From assembly GCA_035578155.1 (NCBI GenBank), contig JAPWDM010000016.1, positions 1,078,001 through 1,142,000 of the forward strand: DNA of 64,000 nt, given 5' to 3'. The DNA is from Brachynemurus nebulosus (lineage: Eukaryota > Arthropoda > Insecta > Neuroptera > Myrmeleontidae). The position numbers and the translations under genes were made by a program. Shown one piece after another: positions 36,948 through 46,345 of this stretch. Numbering within the stretch: the first letter of the stretch is position 1; the number at the start of each line of letters is the position of its first letter. Below the pieces are notes generated by a model. It had not been told where the DNA came from. It was given only the letters and a program-made list of their open reading frames with translations, and did not search any database.

Positions 36948-37815
36948 TGAAAAGTTCGCGGCTTGACACGTAGATGGTGTCACAGGTATCGAATCCATAT
37001 CATCCTTGACAAGTGCTAACCTTCAAAAGACCACTTATTAATTTTCATAAACATCTGCCAATCAGTTTGTTTTTTACAGCTGTATAAAGTGCATCACCGG
37101 CCGATTGTTGCGATTTTGGAAGCTTCGGTGCACTTCCATCCTTTGGAATCCATTGTTCTGACTGTTGCGACGTCTCGGGGTATAATGATGTATCCATGTT
37201 TCATCAGCGGTCACGAATCGACGAAAGAACTCAGTTTTATTACGTCGCATGATGCCAAAATTCTGCTCAGCAACTGATTCGTTCGAGTTTTTGCTAAACA
37301 GTTAACACACGCGGCACCCAACGCGCGCACAGCTTTCTCATGTTCAAATGATGGTGTAAAATGTTGAATACACGTTCACATGATATTGTTACGATATCAG
37401 CTATCTCGCGAACTTTTAATTTTCGATCACCGATCCAAACAATTAGATTTTTTCGATCATTTCGGGTGTGGTCACGTCTGACGGCACTCCCGAGCGTGGT
37501 GCATCAGTCGTGCCCATATGACCCATACGAAATTGTTGCATCCACTTCTTAATCATTGTATTCGATGGAGTAGATTTACCCTAATATTTGTCAAGCCTTT
37601 CCTTCGTTTTTTTTGGCGTTTCTCATCTCAAAACAAAGGGTAGAAGTGCACCAAAGCGTCCAAAATCGCAACAATCGGCCGTTGATGCACATTATACAGC
37701 TGTAAAAACCAAACTGATTGCTAGATGTTTATGAAAATCAATATGTGGTCTTTTGAAGGTTAGCGCTTGTCAAGAATGATATGGATTCGATACCTGTGAT
37801 ACCATCTATGTGTTT
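36948..37815. mobile_element. Inverted mariner derivative with ~180 bp arms
   Basis: The left edge reads TAGGGTGTTTGAAAAGTTCG, a mariner-type terminus. Positions 36966-37144 and 37636-37813 are inverted copies at about 90% (by eye); each includes transposase-coding sequence (SAPKLPKSQQSA or SAPKRPKSQQSA when read outward). Between them lies decayed transposase on the minus strand. The right copy lacks the outermost TIR. It looks like an internally inverted, defective mariner. Confidence 0.75.
37090..37620 (-). pseudogene. Mariner transposase relic (irritans-like)
   Basis: Minus-strand reading with at least two frame changes and a stop gives STPSNTMIKKWMQQF, GDRKLKVREIADIVTIS, MRKLCARWVPRVLTV, then FVTADETWIHHYTPE and SEQWIPKDGSAPK. 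These match in order the mariner helix-turn-helix region, the W-V-P-(R/H)-x-L linker and the first catalytic Asp (T-x-D-E-T-W-I-H). The second and third catalytic Asp regions are absent, replaced by the inverted arm. It cannot be active. Confidence 0.75.
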
Positions 37816-38218
37816 TTATTTAATAATGAGCAAAAATATGGCAAAGAATATCGTATTTTAGTAATGAATTGTTACAAACTTACGATATACTTTAAAATAC
37901 ATCATTTAGAAAGAAAAAATACACTGCCCCCATGCTTTACTGGCAACTATACAAATCTTATTTACTTATTTATTTATTTTTATTTGTCTGTACAATTGTC
38001 AATAATTTAACTTCTGGATGTTTATGGATATCGACTCTGGAAATAATTCATCAGATTATTTGCGGATAATGTAATTCTAAATGAGTATATGATGTTGATT
38101 TACATCGCCGTAACAATATTCTAAAACTCCAGTCTCTGGCTTACAATCAGTTTTCGTCGCCTAGTTTTCAAAATTTCCTTAAGTATGGATGATATAAAAG
38201 TAAGATATAAAAGTAAGC

Positions 38219-38319
38219 TATCAAATAGTTATACATAAATTTATGTGAATTTTTATATTCGAATCAAGTTTAGGGTGTGATATTAAAAAAATAGTTTATT
38301 TTTTAGGGATGGATGTAAA
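38219..38319 (+). repeat. 101 bp repeat, copy 2 (identical to 33659-33759)
   Basis: Identical to the copy 4,560 bp upstream. It lies ~80 bp before the TTA tract at the 3' end of the Dong-type element. Confidence 0.97.
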
Positions 38320-38401
38320 GCGTTTTTATTTCATATTTCTGTTATATACAGTTCATAAGCCAACCACTGTAATAAGTCATGAAGATTTTAAATACAGTAT
38401 C

Positions 38402-38417
38402 TATTATTATTATTGTT
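38402..38417. repeat. TTA microsatellite at the 3' junction of the R4/Dong-type element
   Basis: TATTATTATTATTGTTA borders the element's 3' end (minus orientation). Read with the TTA tract at 42503, it supports insertion into a TAA/TTA repeat. Confidence 0.8.
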
Positions 38418-38663
38418 ATACGTAAATATCGCGACTGCACTTCAAAAACCCCCAGGCGGAGGAAAAAGTGTCCGTGCAGCGTACCAGGTCAGGTACTTCT
38501 AGGTCAGGTACGTAATGTCCGTCATACAGCATCCCCTTCCTGGTCTTCCCTACCTAATAAATCCCCGAACCTCGCTGCGAAACCATAACAGTGGGAGATT
38601 CGAGGGCAGGTCCAATGGATGTTCGAGGACCCGCTCTAAACGGGGCATGGGGTTCAAAGGTGT

Positions 38664-41600
38664 TCATGAACTCCCGGAAAAAGTCGTCTCGTGCGACCGA
38701 AGCGTGCGGAGCGTCCCGATGATAACTGCTTTTTGCATTGACGCCGCTAACATGTTGGCGTGAGATCTACAAGCCGGAATGATGTTAAGATTGCGCACAA
38801 AGGAGTTATGCATACCCCCCAGACATCCGATTATAAGTACGACCAAGCGGACCGTATAGCCCGGGTACAGTTTTCGCAGCTCGTGTATTAGATCTTGATA
38901 TTTAATCCTTTTTTGCTCCTCCTTTTCGACTATGTTAGTTTCCGCCGGAGCAGAAAACTCGATAACATACATAGTCTGAGATGTTAAATCTTGGAGCACA
39001 ACATCAGGCTTATTAGCGGTCAATTGCCTGGTAGTTGCAACCGGCATATTCCAAAAGATCTTGCACTTTTGGTTGGCAACAAAGGATTCTACTTCCGCAG
39101 GATCGTAGGGCAAGACTGGTGTTTTGTCAACTTCGTAATGATGACGAAGATAAAAGTAGAGCACACGCAACGCTGCATTATGGCGATGGATATAGGTGGA
39201 TTTAGCATAATAAGAACAACCTGAAGTCAGGTGCATTAAGGTTTCCGGGTATGCTTTGCATGCCCGACACGAGGTATTCGAAACCCCTTTATTACCCATC
39301 ACATATTTTTGGTGTGTTAAGGTGTTCCACACTCCATCTTGAGCTGCCATGATAAAGCCCTCCGTTTCCGATTTAAGTCCATTAGCTCTCAAGAAAGCCC
39401 AAGTGAGTTCGCTCGAAAGGCCAAGGTTGTCAAGATGACGGTAGAACATACCCTGGTGAACTTTGTCGCGATGCTGATTGAGCAGATGTTGTTGCTCGGC
39501 TCTCTTGATTGCCGACTTTTGGCGCGACTGTGATAGTGAAAGAATGTTATCATCACCGTCGCGATTACGCGGATCGAAGGCTAAGCCCAAGATATCGGCG
39601 GCACGTTGCGCTGCTGTGAATAAAAATGCGCCTACGCCAGCAAGCTCGTGATCCCTGACGAGTTGCAATAGCGGGTCTGAACTGTTAAGTACACGACAAG
39701 CTGTACCTAAGACTATACGGTCATGTAAACGTTCGACTGACAGGAGCCCCCTACCCCCTAGGTCTCGTGGGAGGTAAAGTCGTTGTGTCGATGCGCGTGG
39801 GTGCAAACTACGATTGATGTTCATTATTTTTCGCGTGTCTCGGTCTAGTTCCTCCAATTCATTCACATTCCACTTAATTGAGCCAAAAGTATATAAAAGG
39901 ATGGGTATGGCTAACATATTTGTAGCGCTGGTTTTATTCTTCGCTGACAATTCGGAACTCCAAATTTGTCGGAGAAGGCGCTTATATCTACTACTTAAGG
40001 CGGCCTTCATGTTCTTCACGTCCTGGATGTGACTTTCGCCAACACCAAGGTACTTATAGGTCGCTCCTTCATCAAGATGTTCTATGATGCTTCCATCCAC
40101 TAATTGGGCGTGTGAATCAAAATTCGGAACTACACCATGCTTACAGTGCACCACCGCGCATTTGTCCAGTCCGAACTCCATACCGATCGCGTGCGTGTAT
40201 TTGTGTGTTAATTTTAGAGCGCAGTTGAGATCACTCTCCGACGAGGCATACAGTTTTAAGTCATCCATATAAAATAAATGTGTGACTTTATGCTCGCGAT
40301 TTCCTACCGGGCCACACAAGTACCCGGGTTCCTTTCTTAGGCTGATTGACAGGGGCAACAACGAGATGCAAAACAAAAGTGGGCTGAGGCTGTCTCCTTG
40401 GTATACGCCTCGTTTGTATGTCACCAACTCCGTTGACACAACGTGTTCACCGGATGTTATTGTGAACCTTGTTTTCCAGAGCGGCAACAGGTGTTCAATA
40501 CATTTAATAATGTCGGGGTGGACTCGCAGACAATGGAGCAAATAGATAATGAGCTCATGCGACGTTGTGTCAAATGCTTTTCGATAGTCCACCCAGGCCA
40601 TGCTCAGGTTGCGTTTGTGCTGTCTAGCGTCCTGACAGATACATCTGTCGACCAGCAAGTTGTCTTTGCAACCCGACATTCCTCTTTTTGAACCTCGTTG
40701 TTCATAGATCGAACTCCACACTGGTTCAATCGCCTTCAAGATGCGTTCGTATAGAATGGAAGTGAACGCTTTATACACAGTGTTCAGGCACGTTATCGGT
40801 CTGTAGTTCTGTGGTTGTGATAGGTCTCCTTTTTTCGGTATTAGGACCGTTCTTCCCTCAGCGAGCCACGATGGTATTGGCTCACAGTTAAATAACCAAT
40901 TTGAAAATATACGGGCAAGGTGGTGGTGGGTACTAGTGAGCTTCTTCCACCAAAAATTCGTTATTCCATCAATGCCCGGAGCCGAATAGTTCTTCTTGCC
41001 TTTGAAAGCAAGTTCGACTTCCTCTTTATCAACAGATGTTATAATGGTATGAGATGGCACTTTGCCAAGCTGTTGTTTGCAGTACCATCTAAACTGGCTG
41101 ATGGGAATACAGTCCAAGTCAGTCTCTTTAGTCGTCTCATATATCCCCCGCCAATAATCTTCTATTGCGTCGACCGTCGGTGGTTGCTCCACAACAGGGC
41201 TTTTAGATGCGAACAGGCGTGAAGGGTTCGAGTTAAAGATCTTATTTTCCCGAATACACCGTTCACGCCGGGCTACTTTCTTCTTGGCCAGGGCCAATGC
41301 GCGTATCTTATCCAAATGTGTCTGTTTGATGGTCAACAGATTGCCCAAATTTATCGTGTGATAGCGGTACCTTAGTTCTCTGGCAAAAGCCCGTACCTTT
41401 CGCGTAAAACGCCTGTTGGTCTGAATATATTCTATTACACATTGGATACGCGATACCAGCTGTCGTAGTGCCCTCACCTTGGTGTCAATTTGTTTAAGAC
41501 GAATACGTGCCTTCTCCTCTGCAGTCTTTTCCTGCTTAGAACATGGGGTCAGGACACGCATCGCTGCATATACTGCGTTGTCGACGTCGGTGAGATCACT

Positions 41601-42215
41601 GGATGGGAATAAATGATCGTCCAAAATTTCGTTTAGTAGGGTCAGTTGTTCGCCCTTTACATACGTCCGTCTGTATTTGGGACGTGGTCGTTTGTCAAAG
41701 TTTAAATCGGTATCGAGAAGATCGCGAAATTGTTTTCTTAAATTGTCTGAGACAGAAAGGGATTTATTTAGATCGGCATCATTCTGTGTGGGAGTTGAAC
41801 TTGTTCTGGTGTTAGACTCTAGCACAGTATTTGTGTTGGCTTGATTTAACAAGTCCGTCTGTGCCTCAGTAACTACGCTGCCACCGAAAGTTACCGGTTG
41901 ATCCCGCTCTATGATGTTATTGGTCGAGCTCTCACCGTTGACCGCAGAATCCTGTTCAACTTCCACCACTGCAGTTTCAGCAACCCTAGCTTCTTCGCGA
42001 GCTTCTCGATTATCGTCATGTCCGGTAGGTATGTTTAATTTTATAATTCGGGCTACATGGTCACGCAGATTTTGTGGCGTTAAATTAGAGTGTTCGGGAT
42101 GCATCTGGCACCATATGGCGTGCATCCTTGCCATGTACCCTCTCTTATTTGGCTCACTTTGTGTGCGGCACGTGAGCAAATCTCTCCTCAAGCTGTCCGT
42201 CCACTCCAGGCGCAC
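38664..42215 (-). CDS. Reverse transcriptase / restriction-like endonuclease polyprotein, R4/Dong type
   Basis: Numbered from 42215: 1,183 aa. Residues 1-57 form a Trp- and Leu-rich, Myb/SANT-like or helical DNA-binding block. Residues 60-170 are polar linker, and a basic region follows. The reverse transcriptase starts near residue 405 (SAPGIDGI at 411), with LIPKKGDLSQPQNYRPITCL, a catalytic block AWVDYRKAFDT, QGDSLSPLLF, and FYMDD at 648-652. A zinc knuckle C-x2-C-x7-H-x4-C lies at 983-1000. The restriction-like nuclease has PD at 1070-1071, then E after 14 residues, and a K-Y-Q-D-L helix. The protein nicks the target and primes cDNA synthesis there. The 42215 start is a GTG; the frame stays open upstream to 42341 without an ATG, and the first ATG (42134) would cut into the N-terminal block. 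Non-AUG initiation, as proposed for R2, is possible. No stops or frameshifts. Confidence 0.85.
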   Translation of the reverse strand: MRLEWTDSLRRDLLTCRTQSEPNKRGYMARMHAIWCQMHPEHSNLTPQNLRDHVARIIKLNIPTGHDDNREAREEARVAETAVVEVEQDSAVNGESSTNNIIERDQPVTFGGSVVTEAQTDLLNQANTNTVLESNTRTSSTPTQNDADLNKSLSVSDNLRKQFRDLLDTDLNFDKRPRPKYRRTYVKGEQLTLLNEILDDHLFPSSDLTDVDNAVYAAMRVLTPCSKQEKTAEEKARIRLKQIDTKVRALRQLVSRIQCVIEYIQTNRRFTRKVRAFARELRYRYHTINLGNLLTIKQTHLDKIRALALAKKKVARRERCIRENKIFNSNPSRLFASKSPVVEQPPTVDAIEDYWRGIYETTKETDLDCIPISQFRWYCKQQLGKVPSHTIITSVDKEEVELAFKGKKNYSAPGIDGITNFWWKKLTSTHHHLARIFSNWLFNCEPIPSWLAEGRTVLIPKKGDLSQPQNYRPITCLNTVYKAFTSILYERILKAIEPVWSSIYEQRGSKRGMSGCKDNLLVDRCICQDARQHKRNLSMAWVDYRKAFDTTSHELIIYLLHCLRVHPDIIKCIEHLLPLWKTRFTITSGEHVVSTELVTYKRGVYQGDSLSPLLFCISLLPLSISLRKEPGYLCGPVGNREHKVTHLFYMDDLKLYASSESDLNCALKLTHKYTHAIGMEFGLDKCAVVHCKHGVVPNFDSHAQLVDGSIIEHLDEGATYKYLGVGESHIQDVKNMKAALSSRYKRLLRQIWSSELSAKNKTSATNMLAIPILLYTFGSIKWNVNELEELDRDTRKIMNINRSLHPRASTQRLYLPRDLGGRGLLSVERLHDRIVLGTACRVLNSSDPLLQLVRDHELAGVGAFLFTAAQRAADILGLAFDPRNRDGDDNILSLSQSRQKSAIKRAEQQHLLNQHRDKVHQGMFYRHLDNLGLSSELTWAFLRANGLKSETEGFIMAAQDGVWNTLTHQKYVMGNKGVSNTSCRACKAYPETLMHLTSGCSYYAKSTYIHRHNAALRVLYFYLRHHYEVDKTPVLPYDPAEVESFVANQKCKIFWNMPVATTRQLTANKPDVVLQDLTSQTMYVIEFSAPAETNIVEKEEQKRIKYQDLIHELRKLYPGYTVRLVVLIIGCLGGMHNSFVRNLNIIPACRSHANMLAASMQKAVIIGTLRTLRSHETTFSGSS

Positions 42216-42502
42216 GAGACGAGAAGATGAATTTTGACTGGTTCCGCCTTTATTAGCGGGCCCACCCGAGAGACCCGCAGCACGACCAGCCTTCCTAGTT
42301 CTTTTACCGTCTGGAACTAGTAGAAAACCTGTTAGGGGTAGTTAGCCCGTTAACAGAGACCACCATTTAGCGCTGGTTGACTCCACGCACCAGGTACCAG
42401 AAAGTACCTGGCCTTAGCTCGGGGACCCGGGAGCGCTACTTCCCAAATTGTCGTAGCAACCGACTACCGAAGCAACCGGGTGTTACACCAAGCCCCTGGG
42501 GG
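42216..42502 (-). promoter_or_regulatory. GC-rich structured 5' leader of element A
   Basis: The leader begins next to the TTA tract with ACCCCCAGGGGCTTGG. It contains GCTAC/GTAGC and a perfect 8 bp stem CCAGGTAC-loop-GTACCTGG. The ORF is open from 42341. In R2-type elements a self-cleaving HDV-like ribozyme releases the 5' end; whether this leader folds that way could not be decided by eye. Confidence 0.4.
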
Positions 42503-42516
42503 TTTATTATTATTAT
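42503..42516. repeat. TTA tract between elements A and B1
   Basis: TTATTATTATTATA separates the 5' end of element A from the 3' end of element B1. Confidence 0.9.
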
Positions 42517-43909
42517 ACTTTTACGCCAACCTAGCGCTCACTACTCAGTAGGACAGTACTGGGTAACATTCACCTATACCGGCATTATGCAAGGTATTAG
42601 GCTCTGTGGAAGGGTAATGTGCCAAACCAATCCGTAAAAGTACCGTAGTACATTCACGGACGGGTTTGTCACATCACTCCTTATATTGTTGTTGTTGTTG
42701 CTTGAAACGAGGTGTTATGCGTCTATTTTGGTGTACACTGGTTCGTACGACGAGACTTTTGTGGGAGCGTAGATGTTGGCTCAATGACAGACGGCTGTGA
42801 ACGCCTAGTTCGTTTTCGTGTCCTCAGAGAATAGGTAGGATTAGGGACAGAGGGAAGGGAAAGGACTGTTTGTGTTTGTGTGTGTGTTCGTGTATGTGTG
42901 TGGATGTGTCGTTCTATTTTTCGTTTCTTGGTGTAAATGTGTTCTGGTTCATCAAGTTGCTCATTAAGATCGGGTGTTCCTGGAATTGCGCGTTTAGATG
43001 GTACAGAGGTTGACGGACCTTGTGTGTTATTGAGTTGGGGAGGATTGTGCACCAGAGCGGTAACAGTGACAGTGCGGCAGTTGGTCGATCCTCCCTCTCC
43101 ATCAGACGAATCTGGATCTGTATGTGTGTTAGGTGTTTGTGTTTCAGTGTTAGCGTATTGTGTGTTTATGTATGTGTGTGGTGTGTCTGTAAGATGAGTG
43201 TCAGTGTGTTGTTTACTCACTGTAGATGGCTCAGATGGAGTACAAGCAGATCTTGTGCTTTCACATATCGCAGTCGGATTCGTATTACTGAGGAACTTCC
43301 GTACTATACGACATGTGTTTATGATCACTGCCTTTTGCATAGTGACATATGTTTACTTTGGGAGACCCAAGAGGCTCAAGCTATTGTGTAGCGTGTGTGG
43401 AATGACCCCGGTGGCACTGAGTACTATTGGAACAATGTGGACATGTTCCATTCGCCATTGTTGTTTTATTTCGGCTGCGAGGTCAGTGTATTTCTCCAAT
43501 TTAACTGCCTGTGTTTTTTGTAAGTTATGTGTATTCGGAACCGCAATGTCGATCAGATAGGTGGTCTTAGTTTGTTTCATTACGAAGGTGATATCTGGTC
43601 GATTATGATTTATGGTCTTATCTGTAATAATCGACCGATCCCAGTAAAGTCTACAGGAGTCATTCTCCGCTACTACTTTTGGTGTGAGCTTGTAGTAAGG
43701 GGTTTTATCGGTTATAAGGTGGTGCTTAACCGCTAGTTTCTGGTATATAATTTTGCCAACCTGGTCGTGACGTTGTTTATATTCGGACTGAGCGAGCTGA
43801 GTACAGGCAGCTGTGATGTGTTGGATCGTTTCGGGTTTGGAATGGCATCTCCGGCATGAGTCAGATGTTATTGACGAGTCACGAAGTATGTATTTTGAGT
43901 AATTCTTTG

Positions 43910-43910
<1 letters not shown>
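42517..43910 (-). mobile_element. 5'-truncated R4/Dong-type element, second family (B1)
   Basis: The 3' end (minus strand ...GTTGGCGTAAAAG) abuts a TTA tract, and the 5' truncation point abuts a longer TTA tract (43911-43965). The first ~680 bp (plus coordinates) are ~95% identical (by eye) to B2. It encodes the zinc knuckle, the nuclease and a long C-terminal tail. Its 3' UTR differs from element A, so it is a separate family. Confidence 0.8.
42723..43904 (-). pseudogene. Zinc knuckle plus restriction-like nuclease fragment (element B1) with one stop
   Basis: One frame runs from the TTA tract (43904) to 42723, ~394 codons, broken only by a TAA at 43353-43355. In order: CRRCHSKPETIQHITAAC (C-x2-C-x7-H-x4-C), NRPDITF followed 14 residues after the PD by the acidic residue in YLIDIAVPN, then LEKYTDLAAEI, and after the stop MQKAVIINTCRIVRKFL, which aligns with MQKAVIIGTLRTLR at the end of element A. 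Beyond that point element A stops within ~25 residues, but this protein continues ~190 residues. The tail is Thr/Ser/Pro-rich, with a basic YTKKRKIER patch, His-Thr repeats and RTRKRTRRS. The reverse transcriptase is missing (5' truncation), so it is non-autonomous. Confidence 0.75.

Positions 43911-43965
<55 letters not shown>
43911..43965. repeat. (TTA)n tract between B1 and B2
   Basis: About 18 uninterrupted TTA units between the truncated 5' end of B1 and the 3' end of B2. Confidence 0.95.
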
Positions 43966-43966
<1 letters not shown>

Positions 43967-44636
43967 GACTTTTACGCCAACCTGGCGCTCACTACTCAGT
44001 AGGACAGTACTGGGTAACATTCACCTATACCGGCATTATGCAAGGTATTAGGCTCTGTGAAAGGGTAATGTGCCAAACCAATCCGTAAAAGTACCGTAGT
44101 ACATTCACGGACGGGTTTGTCACATCACTTCCTATATTGTTGTTATTGCTACTTGAAACGAGGTGTTATTCGTCTATTTTGGTGTACACTGGGTCGTACG
44201 GCGAGACTTTTGTGGGAGCGTAGATGTTGGCTCAATGACAGAGGGCTGTGAAAGCCTAGTTCGTTTTCGTGTCCTCAGATGGTAGGTAGGAGTCGGGACA
44301 AAGGGAAGGGAAAGGACTGTTTGTGTTTGTATGTGTTTGTGTATGTGTGTGGATGTGTCTTTCTATTTTACGTTTCTTGGTGTAAATGTTTTCTGGTTCA
44401 TCAAATTGCTCATTAAGATCGGGTGTTCCTGGAACTGCGCGTTTAGATGGTACAGAGGTTGACGGACCTTGTGTGTTATTGAATTGAGGAGGATTGTGCA
44501 CCAGAGCGGTAACAGTGACAGTGCGGCAGTTGTTCGATCCCCTCTCTCCATCAGACGAATCTGGATCTGTATGTGTGTTAAGTGTTTGTCTTTCAGTGTT
44601 AGTATTGTGTGTTTATGTATGTGTGCTGTGTGTCAG
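43967..44636 (-). mobile_element. 5'-truncated R4/Dong-type element, second family (B2)
   Basis: A shorter copy of B1 (~670 bp) with the same 3' end and the same orientation, bounded by TTA tracts on both sides. It keeps part of the Thr/His-rich C-terminal tail (44256-44580, minus strand), but the frame is shifted near the end relative to B1, so the tail terminates early (PSEDTKTN stop). Confidence 0.8.
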
Positions 44637-44670
44637 TTATTATTGTTATTATTATTATTATTATTATATG

Positions 44671-44719
<49 letters not shown>
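44637..44719. repeat. (TTA)n tract, outermost
   Basis: TTA repeat with interruptions (TTATTG, TTATATGATTA) at the 5' side of B2. It ends the chain of elements. Confidence 0.95.
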
Positions 44720-44720
<1 letters not shown>

Positions 44721-45495
44721 AAATTAATATTTTATAGGTGAATTGATATCTCCACCTGCATTTTATTAAAAATTTTTAATATTCCTTTTTTTTTCGTTAA
44801 GCACATTTCGAGTTGCGTAACTTGTTTTTTAATACTTTTTATAATTATATAATTATATTATATAATATGACTGCCACACACAACATCATTGTCAAACAAA
44901 ATTAACAAATTTTTCTAAATAGTATTATTTAGTATTAAATCATAATCCCCAAATATATAGTCATTTACAAATGAAGCAAAATTAAACCTACAATATTAAG
45001 TTACTATAATAATTATAGTTACTCTAATTTAAAATTAGCAAAAAGGAAAAGAGGCAGAAAATTTCGTATGTCTACTTTTGCTTCATTTGTTGCATTTGTT
45101 TAATGACGTCAGACCAATTTTAGTTGATCTGGCCTATACTTGTATTTATTATTCAGCGGTAATACTGATCGTTATCAGTTAACATAGTGATATAAGTAGA
45201 ATTACATACCAAGATGTAATATGTATTATTGTTAATGTTGTGCAACTTGTTTTAGCATTACGATTACGACTTCTAGTTTATTTTTTTATTTCTCTTAATA
45301 TGCAAACTTACACATTAAATTTTATAATAATATTTTTTTTTAAAGTAGAAGCTTATATTATAATTTTATTAATAGGAAATACAAGTATTACTACTTAAAA
45401 TACGAGTAGTTCCAGTTGAACCATTAATAAAATTTTATCATATTATCTGTGCAAGGTACCGGATTTCATGAACGTTTTATGTCAATGTTAAATAT
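44720..45495. other. AT-rich DNA, no gene seen
   Basis: No supportable gene or element. Confidence 0.4.
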
Positions 45496-45499
45496 CTTT

Positions 45500-46136
45500 G
45501 TACATATGATAACTCTCGAAAAAAAAAACAATCAATTTTTGTGAAATATGGTGAAAATGTTGAAAAGTTCCAAACTGTTTGGTGAATTCGTTAACCAGAA
45601 ACGTCCGATGTCACAGAGCAGATATTCTGAGCCTTAAAGTTTTTGGCCTCTATTATTACAAAAAAAATCAAATATTCTGTTTTAGAAGAAAATTGACATT
45701 TACATTTCAAAATCACAGTTATTATTTATTAGGTGATGAGGTAGTTGAAAATAACTGAACGAAATTTTTGTTTATTTGAGCTATGGACCCACAAAGAGTC
45801 TCTAATTGGAAAAAATTTGGAGGGATCAAAATTTTTGGAAAAATAAAATGGAAGAAAAATTTATTGAATTTTAAGACTCCAAATTATTACACGAAATATT
45901 AAACCCACGACCTACACGAAAACTTGAAATTCGTGACTAATTTTTATATTTTTATATTTCACGTAAGGAAAATTTTATTTTTATATAATGATACCAATTG
46001 TAAAATTTATGCAATTTTACTGTAAATACTATAATTTTAGCGAATTTCCAAAACTGAAAATTTAGCTTTTACCTAAGCCCGGGACCATAACAGAAATATG
46101 TTTTGAGGTCCCCAAAATACGAAAATGATATTCACT

Positions 46137-46219
<83 letters not shown>

Positions 46220-46345
46220 ATGTATATAAGCGTCGCCACGATAACTTTCGAACGAAACGTTTAATGCTTATGAAATTCCGTATGGAGACTCAATTTTGAT
46301 CAGGCTTGGCTAAGTTCTTTAGCCAGATACACCGGATGCCCAGAA
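45500..46345 (+). repeat. (TA)n-centred dispersed element, copies 3-4
   Basis: A right-half segment (GATAACTCTCGAA..., CAGAAACGTCCGATGTC) at 45500-45640 is followed by a left half (46038-46140: AAGCCCGGGACCATAACAGA, GAGGTCCCCAAAATACGAAA), (TA)n at 46140-46210, and another right half (46223-46345). It is the same family as 25065-26405. Confidence 0.7.

Larger units (their letters stand above)
38418..42502 (-). mobile_element. Apparently full-length R4/Dong-type non-LTR retrotransposon (element A)
   Basis: About 4.1 kb, markedly richer in GC than its surroundings, with TTA tracts at both ends. Minus-strand order: a 5' leader with strong hairpins (CCAGGTAC/GTACCTGG at 42391-42412; CCCC/GGGG at the extreme 5' end), one uninterrupted ORF (to 38664), and a ~245 bp 3' UTR with no poly-A tail. 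Single-ORF elements with a C-terminal restriction-like nuclease and insertion into TAA repeats are the described features of the Dong/R4 clade. The intact frame suggests recent activity. Confidence 0.8.

Noticed and set aside
33659..38319. LTR retrotransposon bounded by the 101 bp repeats
   Set aside because: There are no TG...CA ends, primer-binding site, polypurine tract or gag-pol sequence between them.
38991..42237. Many plus-strand frames of 60-108 codons opposite the retrotransposon ORF
   Set aside because: They are antisense shadows of a GC-rich coding region; none shows a domain.
42937..43560. Plus-strand Cys/Val-rich frames opposite element B1
   Set aside because: They are the antisense of the Thr/His-rich tail; the sense strand aligns with a known element family.
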